Part shown: positions 1 to 6,887 of the stretch, one piece after another
How positions within the stretch are numbered: the first letter of the stretch is position 1
Layout: each line of letters begins with the position of its first letter
DNA from: Acetobacteraceae bacterium
GTDB lineage: Bacteria; Pseudomonadota; Alphaproteobacteria; Acetobacterales; Acetobacteraceae
NCBI GenBank assembly: GCA_947476855.1
Contig: CANJSR010000116.1
Span: forward strand, 1 to 12,001
Length of the DNA stretch: 12,001 nucleotides
Direction of reading: 5' to 3'
Program-made: the position numbers and the translations under genes
Notes under the pieces: generated by a model
The model's database searches: none
Seen by the model: the letters and a program-made list of their open reading frames with translations, nothing else
What the model was told of the DNA's origin: nothing

Positions 1-1271
1 ATTGGGACGACGCGAGCGGGAAGTGGACCGTCACGCTGGACAGCGGCCAGCAGGCCCGGTCCCGCTTCTTGTTCACCGCGATCGGCATTCTGTCGGCCCA
101 TACGCTGCCCGCCATCCCCGGCCGCGACAGCTTCAAGGGCCCGGCCTATCACCCCGCCCGCTGGCCGCACACGCCGGTTGATTTCACCGGCAAGCGCGTC
201 GGCATCATCGGCACGGGCGCGACCGCGATCCAGGCGATCCCGGAAATCGCCAAGCAGGCCAAGCAATTGACCGTCTTCCAGCGCCGGCCGAACTGGGCCG
301 CGCCGCTGCACAACTCCAAGATCAGCAAGCAGGAGATGGAGGAGATCAAGTCTCGCTATGACGAGATCTACGCCCGCTGTGCCAAGACCCCAAGCTGGTT
401 CATCCACACCGCCGACCCCCGCAAGACGCTGGATGTGCCGCCGGAGGAGCGTGAGGTCTTCTGGGAGAAGCTGTACGGCGAACCCGGCTTCGGCATCTGG
501 ATGGGCAATTTCCGCGACATCCTGGTCGATGAAGCGGCCAACGCGGCGATCAGCGAATTCATCGCAAACAAAATCCGCCAGCGCGTCAAGGACCCTAAGG
601 TCGCGGAAAAACTGATCCCCAAGGACCACGGCTTTGGCGCGCGCCGCGTCCCACTCGAAAGCGGCTATTTCGAAGCCTATAACCGCGACAACGTGACCTT
701 GGTCGACGTCATCAACGACGAGCAGATCGAGTGCATCACCCCGAAGGGCGTGAAGACCAGCAAGCAGGAGTATGAGTTCGACATCTTGATCTACGCCACC
801 GGCTTCGACGGCGTGACCGGTGCGTTCGATCGCATGGAGATCAAGGGCTCGAACGGCGTGGACCTGAAGGACGTCTGGGCGGATGGGCCGCGGACCTATC
901 TGGGCATGCTCGCGGAAGGCTTCCCCAACATGCTGATGGTGCTGGGCCCGCACACCGCGCGCGGCAATATCCCGCAGGCGATCGAGCACAGCGTGGAATT
1001 CCAGGCCGGCATCCTGCGCTACATGCAGGACCACAAGTACACGCGCGTCGAAACCCGCTCCGATGAAGTCGATGCCTGGACCGAAACGGTGATCAAGGCC
1101 GCGGAACCACTGCTGTCGTCCAAGGTCGATTCCTGGCAGACCGGCGTGAACCGCAACGTCGAAGGCCGCACGGTTCGCCGCGTCCTCGGCTACAACGGCA
1201 ACGGCGTTCATTTCCGTCGCAAGACGGATGAGGTTGCCAAGGGCGGTTACAAGGAGTTCGTCTTCAAGTAA
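1..1271 (+). CDS. Baeyer-Villiger-type flavin monooxygenase, 5'-truncated
   Basis: The reading frame is open from base 3 to the TAA at 1269-1271 (422 residues visible), so the gene starts upstream of the window; the TTG at 69 is an internal codon, not a start. Class B flavoprotein monooxygenases use FAD and NADPH to insert one oxygen atom from O2 into ketones or to oxygenate heteroatoms. Visible features: the type I BVMO fingerprint F-x-G-x3-H-x3-W-P at about bases 141-176, directly followed by the second Rossmann motif GTGATA (about 213-230) with the downstream FQRRPNW typical of cyclohexanone monooxygenase relatives; the ATGF stretch near 796-807; and SWQTGVNRNV near the C-terminus, which resembles the SW-x-x-G-x-N motif of the family. 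About 120-150 N-terminal residues with the FAD-binding GxGxxG are missing. Family assignment is firm; the substrate is unknown. The next gene follows after 193 bp on the same strand. Confidence 0.9.
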   Translation, partial: WDDASGKWTVTLDSGQQARSRFLFTAIGILSAHTLPAIPGRDSFKGPAYHPARWPHTPVDFTGKRVGIIGTGATAIQAIPEIAKQAKQLTVFQRRPNWAAPLHNSKISKQEMEEIKSRYDEIYARCAKTPSWFIHTADPRKTLDVPPEEREVFWEKLYGEPGFGIWMGNFRDILVDEAANAAISEFIANKIRQRVKDPKVAEKLIPKDHGFGARRVPLESGYFEAYNRDNVTLVDVINDEQIECITPKGVKTSKQEYEFDILIYATGFDGVTGAFDRMEIKGSNGVDLKDVWADGPRTYLGMLAEGFPNMLMVLGPHTARGNIPQAIEHSVEFQAGILRYMQDHKYTRVETRSDEVDAWTETVIKAAEPLLSSKVDSWQTGVNRNVEGRTVRRVLGYNGNGVHFRRKTDEVAKGGYKEFVFK

Positions 1272-1304
1272 CGAATCGACGCCAGCCGACCCTTTTTCAT
1301 CCAA

Positions 1305-1329
1305 CCGGCGGCGCCTCGCGTGCCGCCGG
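1305..1329 (+). terminator. GC-rich hairpin after the monooxygenase
   Basis: An 8-bp perfect inverted repeat (CCGGCGGC at 1305-1312 and GCCGCCGG at 1322-1329) with a 9-base loop lies 34 bases after the monooxygenase stop. There is no following T-run, so termination is a guess; it is the only clear secondary structure in the 193-bp spacer before the solute-binding protein gene. The rest of the spacer (1330-1464) shows no promoter that I would defend. Confidence 0.35.
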
Positions 1330-1464
1330 CATTGCCTATACATCTCCCTCAAGGCTAGCGTGTCCCGGTGCTGGTCGCCCAAGCGGCCGGAGGAGACTGC
1401 GCAAGCCGACAAGCCCGCCCCATCAACGATGGCGAGCATAGAACGTACGAAGGGAGCCAGGATA

Positions 1465-3045
1465 GTGAAAAGACGCATGTTCGTAGCAGGCGCAGCCGCA
1501 GCATCGGTTGCGCCGACCCGCTTCGCGATTGGCCAGCAGGCCGATGCCCGCACACTTAAATTTGTCCCGCAGGCCAACCTGACCCTGCTGGACCCGATCT
1601 TCACCACCGCGCAGCCCACCGTGCATCACGGCTGGGCGATCTACGATCTGCTGTTCGGTGTCACCTCAAAGCTGGAACCCAAGCCGCAGATGGCCGAGGG
1701 CTATACGCTGTCCGATGATGGCCGCACCTATCTGATCAAGCTGCGCGACGGCCTGAAGTTCCACAATGGTGAGCCGGTACGCGCGCAGGACTGTGCCCCC
1801 AGCCTCGCCCGCTGGGCCGCCCGCGAGACCCTCGGCCAGACGATGTGGCAATACGTGGACACCTGCACCGCGCAGGATGACCGCACGATCAAGATCGTCC
1901 TGAAGCGGCCCATTCCCATCTTCATCGAGGCGATTGCCCGCGGCGGCGCCTCGGTCGCCTTCATGATGCCCGAGCATGTGGCGAAGACCGATCCGTTCAA
2001 GCAGATTTCCGACACGACCGGGTCCGGCCCCTACAAGTTCCTGCCGGGGGAATATGTCTCCGGCGCCTTCGTCGCCTATGCGAAGTTTGATGGCTATGTC
2101 CCCCGGCAGGAGCCGGCGGAATGGATGGTCGGCGGCAAGGTCGCGCATTTCGAGCGGATCGAATGGCGCATCATCCCCGACAGCGCGACCGCCGCCGCGG
2201 CCCTGCAAAGCGGTGAGGTCGACTGGTACGAACAGGTCCAGCCTGACCTCGTGCCGCTGCTGAAGAAGAACCCCGCCATTCAGCTCGGGCTGCACAACCC
2301 CACGGGCTATAACGGTGTGCTGCGCTTCAACCATCTGCATCCACCCTTCAACAACGTTGCGGTGCGGCGCGCGGTGATGATGGCGGTCAACCCCGCCGAC
2401 TACATGGCCGCGGTGACGGCGGGCGACGAGAGCGCCTATCTGGATTGCCAATCCGTCTTCCCCTGCGGCAGCAAATATGGCCTGCCGGTCGGTAAGGAGG
2501 CGATGCAGGCCAATCTGGACAAGGCCCGCAAGATGCTCGCCGCATCAGGCTACAAGGGTGAGAAGGCCGTCGTCCTGAGCCCCACCGACCTGACAACGGT
2601 GGGACCCTTTGGTGACGTGACATATGACCTGCTGAAGAAGATCGGCATGAACGCGGAACTGGTGGCGACCGACTGGGGTTCGGTCGTGCAGCGGCGGGTG
2701 TCGCGTGAGCCGGTGGAGAAGGGCGGCTGGTCGGTCATCCACACCTGGCGTCCGTCCACCATCGGTTACACGCCGATCGAGCACAGCCAGATCAGAGGCC
2801 TCGGCCGCACAGCCTGGTTTGGCTGGTATGCCGATGAGGAGATGGAGGTCATGACCCGCCGCTTCGTCGAAACCACCGACGACAAGGAACGCGACGAGAT
2901 CGTGCGCCAGATCCAGGTCCGCGCCTTCGACCAGGCGCCCTACGTGCCGCTGGGAACGTTTCAGATCCGCTCCGCGTACCGCAAGAGTCTGGTGGGGGTG
3001 GTCGAGGGCACCGCCCCCTATTTCTGGAACGTCCGCCGAGCCTGA
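1465..3045 (+). CDS. ABC transporter substrate-binding protein, family 5 (peptide/nickel/opine type), exported
   Basis: This is a 526-residue periplasmic solute-binding protein of the SBP_bac_5 (DppA/OppA/NikA-like) family, which captures a ligand and delivers it to an ABC importer. I chose GTG at 1465 because GGGAG lies 8 bases upstream and it puts a signal peptide at the N-terminus: KRRMF followed by an Ala-rich hydrophobic stretch, resembling a twin-arginine (Tat) leader; the frame upstream of it is open but has no signal character. Family hallmarks are the DPIFTT and 'LEPKPQMAEGYTLSDDGRTY' region in lobe I, 'LRDGLKFHNGEPV', 'TGSGPYKF', and a C-terminal YVPLG. Two cysteines six residues apart (near base 2450-2466) could form a periplasmic disulfide. 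No permease or ATPase gene is adjacent, so it is an orphan binding protein within this window. Ligand unknown. It ends 50 bp from the stop of the convergent dehydrogenase. Confidence 0.9.
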   Translation: MKRRMFVAGAAAASVAPTRFAIGQQADARTLKFVPQANLTLLDPIFTTAQPTVHHGWAIYDLLFGVTSKLEPKPQMAEGYTLSDDGRTYLIKLRDGLKFHNGEPVRAQDCAPSLARWAARETLGQTMWQYVDTCTAQDDRTIKIVLKRPIPIFIEAIARGGASVAFMMPEHVAKTDPFKQISDTTGSGPYKFLPGEYVSGAFVAYAKFDGYVPRQEPAEWMVGGKVAHFERIEWRIIPDSATAAAALQSGEVDWYEQVQPDLVPLLKKNPAIQLGLHNPTGYNGVLRFNHLHPPFNNVAVRRAVMMAVNPADYMAAVTAGDESAYLDCQSVFPCGSKYGLPVGKEAMQANLDKARKMLAASGYKGEKAVVLSPTDLTTVGPFGDVTYDLLKKIGMNAELVATDWGSVVQRRVSREPVEKGGWSVIHTWRPSTIGYTPIEHSQIRGLGRTAWFGWYADEEMEVMTRRFVETTDDKERDEIVRQIQVRAFDQAPYVPLGTFQIRSAYRKSLVGVVEGTAPYFWNVRRA

Positions 3046-3053
3046 CCCGGGTT

Positions 3054-3082
3054 GCCCGCCCGTCCGGACAGGACGGGCGGGC
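3054..3082. terminator. Bidirectional terminator-like hairpin between convergent genes
   Basis: A perfect 12-bp inverted repeat (GCCCGCCCGTCC at 3054-3065, GGACGGGCGGGC at 3071-3082) with a 5-base loop sits between two convergent stop codons (3045 and 3095). There is no U-tract on either strand, so this is a strong hairpin of the kind that may terminate or protect both transcripts' 3' ends. The repeat itself is read directly; the function is inferred from position. Confidence 0.7.
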
Positions 3083-3094
3083 GAGGGGACGGTA

Positions 3095-4126
3095 TCAGCC
3101 GCCGTGGTCGAGGTGGCCGGCCGCCAACCGCTCCAGGGCGGTGTGGATCTTGCGATCGATCACGATCCCTTCCTCCATCAGGCGGGTGCGCGTGCGGCTG
3201 GCGCGTTCGCCGGGGATGCGGATTTCCGTCACCCCCGCCTGCCGTGGCGTGGCCTTGATCACCTCGATCCGCCGGGAGAGTTCGGCGCGGTATTCCTCCG
3301 CCGGCAGGAACAGGTCGGGCTTGAACGCCATGAAGGTGTAGCCGCTGGGGGATTCCGGGGTCTGCATGCCCATCGACAGGGCACCCAGCGCGTTCATCGC
3401 CAGCGCGAGGCCGAAGCCCTTGTAACCGCCTTCCGGGCCGCCAAAGGGCAGCAGCGTGCCCATCCGCGCGACCTTGGCGTCGGTGGTGGGATGGCCGTTC
3501 GGGCCGAGGGCGACTCCCTCCGGAATCGGCGTGCCGATACGGGCGCGGAACTGAAGGTCGGTCGCCATGAAGGCCGATGTGCCCATGTCGATGATCAGCG
3601 GATCGGTTTCGGTCGGGAAGCCAAACGCGATCGGGTTGGTCCCAAGGGCAGGCCGAGCGCCACCGAAGGGCGCGACGGCGGGGGGGGAGGCGACGGTGTG
3701 GATCACGACCAGGCCGGCGCGGGCGATCATCTCGCAGTAATAGGCACTGCGGCCGGTCATCCAGGTGTTGGCCAGGATCACCAGCGCGAGGCCCGTGGAC
3801 TCGGCCGCCTTGATGGTTGCCTCGGCGGCGCGATAGGCGGCGATCATGCCGTTGGTGTTGCCGCCGTCGATCATGGCAGTCGCCGGGGTTTCCCGCACGA
3901 CGGAGACGGGACGACTCGGGCGCTGGAAGTCGGCCGCGTCGACGACGTTCAACAGCTTCGGCAGGCCGGAATATTCATAGCCGCACAGGGCCGCGTCCAG
4001 CACGTGGTCGGTCAGGATCCAGGCATCATCGGCGCTGTAGCCAGCGCCCCGCATCGCCGCTTCGCCGAGCGCCCGGGCCTCTGGGATGGTCAATTGGACG
4101 CGGTCTTCGGCGTTTGCTTCACTCAT
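3095..4126 (-). CDS. Ldh_2-family (malate/L-lactate/ureidoglycolate-type) NAD(P)-dependent dehydrogenase
   Basis: A 343-residue protein of the Ldh_2 family (PF02615), cytosolic NAD(P)-dependent oxidoreductases that act on 2-hydroxy acids such as malate, sulfolactate or ureidoglycolate. Supporting stretches are '[18 protein letters not shown]' and '[15 protein letters not shown]' (about residues 155-200), and the glycine-rich '[22 protein letters not shown]' region around 230-255. Length matches the family (330-360). ATG at 4126 is preceded by GGGAAG about 5 bases upstream. Unusual: the usual N-terminal SHG-x-x-R motif reads Y52-S53-G54 with K57, and the usual S-x-H-x-G motif reads T121-W-M-T-G125, so residues normally linked to catalysis are substituted. 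Assignment to the fold is firm; the activity as an ordinary malate or lactate dehydrogenase is doubtful. It is divergent from the nitrile hydratase operon across 116 bp. Confidence 0.85.
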   Translation of the reverse strand: MSEANAEDRVQLTIPEARALGEAAMRGAGYSADDAWILTDHVLDAALCGYEYSGLPKLLNVVDAADFQRPSRPVSVVRETPATAMIDGGNTNGMIAAYRAAEATIKAAESTGLALVILANTWMTGRSAYYCEMIARAGLVVIHTVASPPAVAPFGGARPALGTNPIAFGFPTETDPLIIDMGTSAFMATDLQFRARIGTPIPEGVALGPNGHPTTDAKVARMGTLLPFGGPEGGYKGFGLALAMNALGALSMGMQTPESPSGYTFMAFKPDLFLPAEEYRAELSRRIEVIKATPRQAGVTEIRIPGERASRTRTRLMEEGIVIDRKIHTALERLAAGHLDHGG

Positions 4127-4242
4127 GTCTGCTTCCCGGTTTCGTTGTTGGCGGTGCCCGCGCGGGCATCCCTGTCGCTGCCAGCGTGACTGGTATTATG
4201 ATGGTCGGCAACCGAGGCCCCCCACCGGATACGAGGTCACCC
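4127..4242. promoter_or_regulatory. Divergent promoter region between the Ldh_2 gene and the nitrile hydratase operon, with a perfect palindrome
   Basis: This 116-bp spacer must hold the promoters of both divergent genes. It contains a perfect 14-bp palindrome, TGCCCGCGCGGGCA, at 4155-4168, a possible operator or simply a GC-rich dyad. A TATTAT at 4194-4199 resembles a -10 box for the nitrile hydratase side, although no good -35 lies 17 bp upstream. A GAGG at 4233-4236 is the ribosome binding site of the alpha subunit gene. The promoter call is inferred; the palindrome is read directly. Confidence 0.4.
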
Positions 4243-4899
4243 ATGACAGCGCATGACCACCATCACGATCACGGCCATCATCATCATGACCACGACCACG
4301 AAGCCTCCGACCTGTCGGAGACCGAACTGCGGGTCCGCGCCCTGCAGACGATCCTGGTCGAGAAGGGCTACGCCGATCCCGCCGCGCTGGATGCGATCGT
4401 CGAGACGTATGAGACCAAGATCGGCCCCCATATCGGCGCCCGCATCGTCGCCCGTGCCTGGACCGATCCCGCGTTCCGGGAGGCTCTGCTGACCGATGCC
4501 GGGAAGGCGGCGTCTCCCTTCGGCTACCAGGGCGTCGTCGGCGACAATCTGGTCGCGGTGGAGAACACGCCGGACCGGCATAACGTCGTCGTCTGCACCC
4601 TGTGTTCCTGCTACCCGTGGGACGTGCTGGGGCTGCCGCCGGTCTGGTACAAGTCGTTCGCCTATCGCTCCCGCGTCGTGAAGGAACCGCGTGCGGTGCT
4701 GGGTGAATTCGGCCTGGCGCTGCCCGAGACGACGGAACTCCGCGTGTGGGATTCCACGGCCGAGGTCCGCTACATGGTCCTGCCCGTCCGTCCCGCCGGG
4801 ACCGAGGGTTGGACCGAGGAACAACTGGCCGCACTGGTCACACGGGATTCCATGATCGGCACGGGCGTGCCGGCTTCTCCGGCGGAGCGCGGCGCATGA
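4243..4899 (+). CDS. nthA: Nitrile hydratase alpha subunit, cobalt type
   Basis: Nitrile hydratase converts nitriles to amides at a non-corrin metal centre in a cytoplasmic alpha/beta heterotetramer. This 218-residue alpha subunit has the metal claw C118-T-L-C-S-C123 within [12 protein letters not shown]; Thr at the second position is the established mark of Co(III)-type enzymes (Ser in Fe type). By family knowledge C121 and C123 would be oxidised to sulfinic and sulfenic acids. The following '[18 protein letters not shown]' and the C-terminal 'TRDSMIGTG' are family-typical. I chose ATG 4243 because GAGG lies 6 bases upstream; an in-frame ATG at 4198 would add 15 residues with no better signal. 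The N-terminus is unusual: 11 of residues 4-19 are histidine, interspersed with aspartate. The stop overlaps the beta subunit start (ATGA at 4896), indicating translational coupling. The thiocyanate hydrolase gamma subunit is the main alternative, disfavoured by the beta and activator genes that follow. Confidence 0.97.
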   Translation: MTAHDHHHDHGHHHHDHDHEASDLSETELRVRALQTILVEKGYADPAALDAIVETYETKIGPHIGARIVARAWTDPAFREALLTDAGKAASPFGYQGVVGDNLVAVENTPDRHNVVVCTLCSCYPWDVLGLPPVWYKSFAYRSRVVKEPRAVLGEFGLALPETTELRVWDSTAEVRYMVLPVRPAGTEGWTEEQLAALVTRDSMIGTGVPASPAERGA

Positions 4900-5552
4900 A
4901 CGGCATTCACGACATGGGCGGGATGGACGGCTTCGGCCCGGTCAATCCCGATGAGAGCGGTCCGGTTTTCCACGAGAAATGGGAAGGCGACGTCATGGCC
5001 ATCAACCGCGTGATGGGCGCGATCGGGGCCTGGAACATCGACCAGGGCCGCTATGGGATCGAGGTGCTGCCGCCGAACCTCTATCTGACGTCCTATTATC
5101 GCCGTTGGCTGGAGCGGTTCGAGCGGACGATCGTCAAGTACGGCTATGCCGACGCCGATGAGATCGAGGCGGGCAAGTCGCTGCGCCCTGGCAAGACGCC
5201 GCCCCGACCCAAGCTGACCGCCGACAACCTCGATCGCGTGACCAGGCGCGGCAACTTCATGCGCACACCCGCCGCCCCGGCGCGCTTCGCGGTGGGGGAC
5301 CGGGTGCTCGCGCGGAACACGCACCCCAAGACCCACACGCGGCTGCCCCGCTATGTCCGCGGCCATGTCGGCGTGGTGGAGCGGCTGCACGGCTGCCAGG
5401 TCTTCCCGGATACCGAGGCGATGGGGCAGGGGGAGCATCCCCAGTGGCTCTACACCGTGCGGTTCGAGGGGACGGATCTGTGGGGCGCGGACAGCGACCC
5501 GACGCTGAAGGTCTCGGTCGAGGCGTTCGAGCCCTATCTGGACCCCGCCTGA
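4896..5552 (+). CDS. nthB: Nitrile hydratase beta subunit
   Basis: A 218-residue beta subunit, the partner that completes the active site and the substrate channel. The start '[16 protein letters not shown]' is the signature of the family. R52 in 'GRYGIE' and R152/R155 in '[10 protein letters not shown]' correspond to the conserved arginines that hydrogen-bond the oxidised claw cysteines of the alpha subunit in known structures. The N-terminal helical half (residues about 1-120) is followed by an SH3-like C-terminal barrel with '[12 protein letters not shown]'. Its ATG overlaps the nthA stop as ATGA, and the activator gene starts two bases after its TGA, so the three are one transcript with near-equal expression expected. 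Length is normal for a fused N+C beta subunit. Nothing looks truncated. Confidence 0.97.
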   Translation: MNGIHDMGGMDGFGPVNPDESGPVFHEKWEGDVMAINRVMGAIGAWNIDQGRYGIEVLPPNLYLTSYYRRWLERFERTIVKYGYADADEIEAGKSLRPGKTPPRPKLTADNLDRVTRRGNFMRTPAAPARFAVGDRVLARNTHPKTHTRLPRYVRGHVGVVERLHGCQVFPDTEAMGQGEHPQWLYTVRFEGTDLWGADSDPTLKVSVEAFEPYLDPA

Positions 5553-5553
5553 C

Positions 5554-5943
5554 ATGACCCGCATCGATCCCGCCGCGTCCCGGCTGGCCATGCAGGCCAA
5601 TCCTGGCCTGCCGACCGACTCGCAGGGGCCGGTGTTCCATGAGCCGTGGCAGGCGCAGGCCTTCGCCATGACGCTGGCGCTGCACGAGAAAGGCCTGTTC
5701 GCCTGGGGCGAATGGGCGGCGATGCTGGGGGAGACGATCAAGGCGGCCCAGGCAGCCGGCGATCCGGACACCGGGGAGACCTACTACAACCACTGGCTGG
5801 CGACGCTGGAGCGGATGGTGGCGGAGAAATCCGTGACGACTCCGGATGACCTGACATCCCACCGCGATGCCTGGGAGCGTGCCGCGGCCCGCACCCCGCA
5901 CGGCCAGCCGATCGAACTCCGGTCCGGCGACTTCTGCGCCTAG
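5554..5943 (+). CDS. Nitrile hydratase activator / accessory protein, cobalt type
   Basis: A 129-residue protein matching the small activator encoded downstream of cobalt nitrile hydratases (P14K/NhlE-type), which helps insert cobalt and oxidise the claw cysteines by exchanging the alpha subunit between an alpha-activator complex and the mature alpha-beta enzyme. It is visibly related to the N-terminal half of the beta subunit next door: 'GPVFHEPW' at about 25-32 aligns with 'GPVFHEKW' of NthB, and 'YYNHWLATLERMV' at about 75-87 aligns with '[13 protein letters not shown]'. There is no SH3-like barrel. The C-terminal tail is 'LRSGDFCA', with the only cysteine close to the end. ATG 5554 starts one base after the nthB stop, so it depends on translational coupling. 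The TAG stop forms the first bases of a palindrome (5941-5982). The symbol varies between organisms (P14K, nhlE, nthE), so I leave it empty. Confidence 0.93.
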   Translation: MTRIDPAASRLAMQANPGLPTDSQGPVFHEPWQAQAFAMTLALHEKGLFAWGEWAAMLGETIKAAQAAGDPDTGETYYNHWLATLERMVAEKSVTTPDDLTSHRDAWERAAARTPHGQPIELRSGDFCA

Positions 5944-5982
5944 AGCGCCTTCAGGCTGACCATAGACGGTCAGCGCGCTCTA
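5941..5982. repeat. Bulged inverted repeat overlapping the activator stop codon
   Basis: Left arm TAGAGCGC (5941-5948) plus GCTGACC (5955-5961); right arm GGTCAGC (5968-5974) plus GCGCTCTA (5975-5982). The 15-bp stem is perfect apart from a 6-base bulge CTTCAG on the left; the loop is 6 bases. It starts on the stop codon of the nitrile hydratase operon and can serve as its terminator or as a 3' stabilising hairpin. It also looks like a dispersed palindromic element of alphaproteobacterial intergenic DNA; only the structure is read directly. Confidence 0.75.
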
Positions 5983-5997
5983 GGCTCTTGTTTGATC

Positions 5998-6041
5998 GCA
6001 TGATTCACGCGCTGTTACGATTCCGCGCAGCGCGATCATGC
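5998..6041. repeat. Second bulged inverted repeat in the same spacer
   Basis: Left arm GCATGAT (5998-6004) and CGCGCTG (6008-6014), separated by a 3-base bulge; right arm CAGCGCG (6028-6034) and ATCATGC (6035-6041), continuous; loop 13 bases. A 14-bp stem in total, built like the preceding element (bulge on the left side). A competing shorter pairing TGATCGC (5993-5999) with GCGATCA (6032-6038) is also present. No gene is found here. Likely an intergenic repeat; the role is unknown. Confidence 0.65.
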
Positions 6042-6050
6042 TCTGGGCGA

Positions 6051-6073
6051 CGTCCCCCCGGGCAGGGGGGACG
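6051..6073. terminator. GC-rich hairpin between the convergent nitrile hydratase and crotonase operons
   Basis: CGTCCCCCC (6051-6059) pairs with GGGGGGACG (6065-6073) around a 5-base loop, 13 bases from the stop of the minus-strand crotonase. There is no T-run. It is best placed as the 3' end structure of the minus-strand operon. Together with the two repeats upstream, almost the whole 142-bp spacer can fold. Confidence 0.55.
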
Positions 6074-6085
6074 CGCTTTGTTCGG

Positions 6086-6877
6086 TTACCGCTTGGCGCT
6101 CTGGATCGCGTTCGCGAGGCCGGCTTCCTTCACGCGGCGGAACTCCTCCGACATATGTGCCAACTGGTGCGTGTCGAAATGCGCCATCAGGGAGTTGCGG
6201 AACCCCTGCATGTCGGCGGCGCGGTTCAATGACCGCTTGGTCAGCTTGATCGCGAAGGGCGGGGCGGAGGCAACCTCCTCGGCCAGTTTCAGCGTGGCGG
6301 CTTCCAGCTCCGCGCGCGGCACGACGCGGTTGACCATGCCGATGCGGTGCGCTTCCTCGGCGCCCATGCGGCGGCCGGTGAACAGGAATTCCTTGGCCGT
6401 CCGCATCCCCATGACCCAGGGATGCACCAGCACCTCCACCGCCGCGGCGGCCAGCGTCCGGCAGACCGGATCGGCGAAGAACGCGTCATCCGAGGCGACG
6501 ATCATGTCGCACATGTTCGCCACCATGAACCCGCCGGCGATGGCCGCGCCCTGCACCGATGCGATGGTCGGCTTCGGGCAGTCCCAGATGCGCAGGCAAT
6601 ATTCGAGGTAGCGCAGTTCCTCATATGCATAGCGCTGTTCGGCCGAGAATCCGGCGCGCTTTTCCTGCCCTTCCTTCAGGTCGTGGCCGGCCGAGAAATG
6701 CTGCCCGTTGCCGGCAATCACGATGACGCGGACATCATCGTTGCGGATCGCGTCGGCCAGGGCGGCGTCCATCTCATCCAACAGGACCGAGCTTTCGGCG
6801 TTCCGCATCTCGGGCCGGTTATGGGCGATCCGGGCGATGGCGCCCTGGATGGTGTATTCGATCTGTGTATAGGCCAT
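6086..6877 (-). CDS. Enoyl-CoA hydratase/isomerase (crotonase) family protein, third gene of the operon
   Basis: A 263-residue crotonase-fold protein acting on acyl-CoA thioesters in the cytosol. The oxyanion-hole motifs are visible: 'HFSAGHDL' (residues 60-67, with A63/G64) and 'GAAIAGGF' (110-117). 'PWVMGMRTAKEFLFTGRRM' in the C-terminal half is also family-typical. The two glutamates of classical hydratase (E144 and E164 in the rat enzyme) align with M118 and V138 here, so straightforward hydration is unlikely; isomerase, hydrolase or another crotonase chemistry is possible. I chose ATG 6877 because AGGAGA (minus strand, bases 6883-6888) precedes it by 5 bases; the 11-residue longer frame upstream has no such signal and would run into the preceding gene. 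That ribosome binding site touches the TAG stop of the LLM gene, so translation is likely coupled. Function beyond the fold is not certain. Confidence 0.88.
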   Translation of the reverse strand: MAYTQIEYTIQGAIARIAHNRPEMRNAESSVLLDEMDAALADAIRNDDVRVIVIAGNGQHFSAGHDLKEGQEKRAGFSAEQRYAYEELRYLEYCLRIWDCPKPTIASVQGAAIAGGFMVANMCDMIVASDDAFFADPVCRTLAAAAVEVLVHPWVMGMRTAKEFLFTGRRMGAEEAHRIGMVNRVVPRAELEAATLKLAEEVASAPPFAIKLTKRSLNRAADMQGFRNSLMAHFDTHQLAHMSEEFRRVKEAGLANAIQSAKR

Positions 6878-6887
6878 TGTCTGTCTC

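Noticed and set aside
1228..1464. A possible N-terminal extension of the solute-binding protein
   Set aside because: The extension overlaps the monooxygenase end, shows no signal peptide, and the GTG at 1465 with its GGGAG gives an export leader.
3104..4189. A 361-codon plus-strand open frame opposite the Ldh_2 gene
   Set aside because: It is antisense to a recognised family protein, has no matching ribosome binding site and no domain that I recognise.
4253..4306. CAT/CAC-rich stretch as a possible simple repeat or CRISPR-like tract
   Set aside because: It encodes the His/Asp tail of NthA in frame, with mixed His and Asp codons and no regular repeat unit.
4770..5771. A 333-codon minus-strand frame across the nitrile hydratase beta and activator genes
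   Set aside because: It is antisense to two certain genes and is a by-product of GC-rich codon use.
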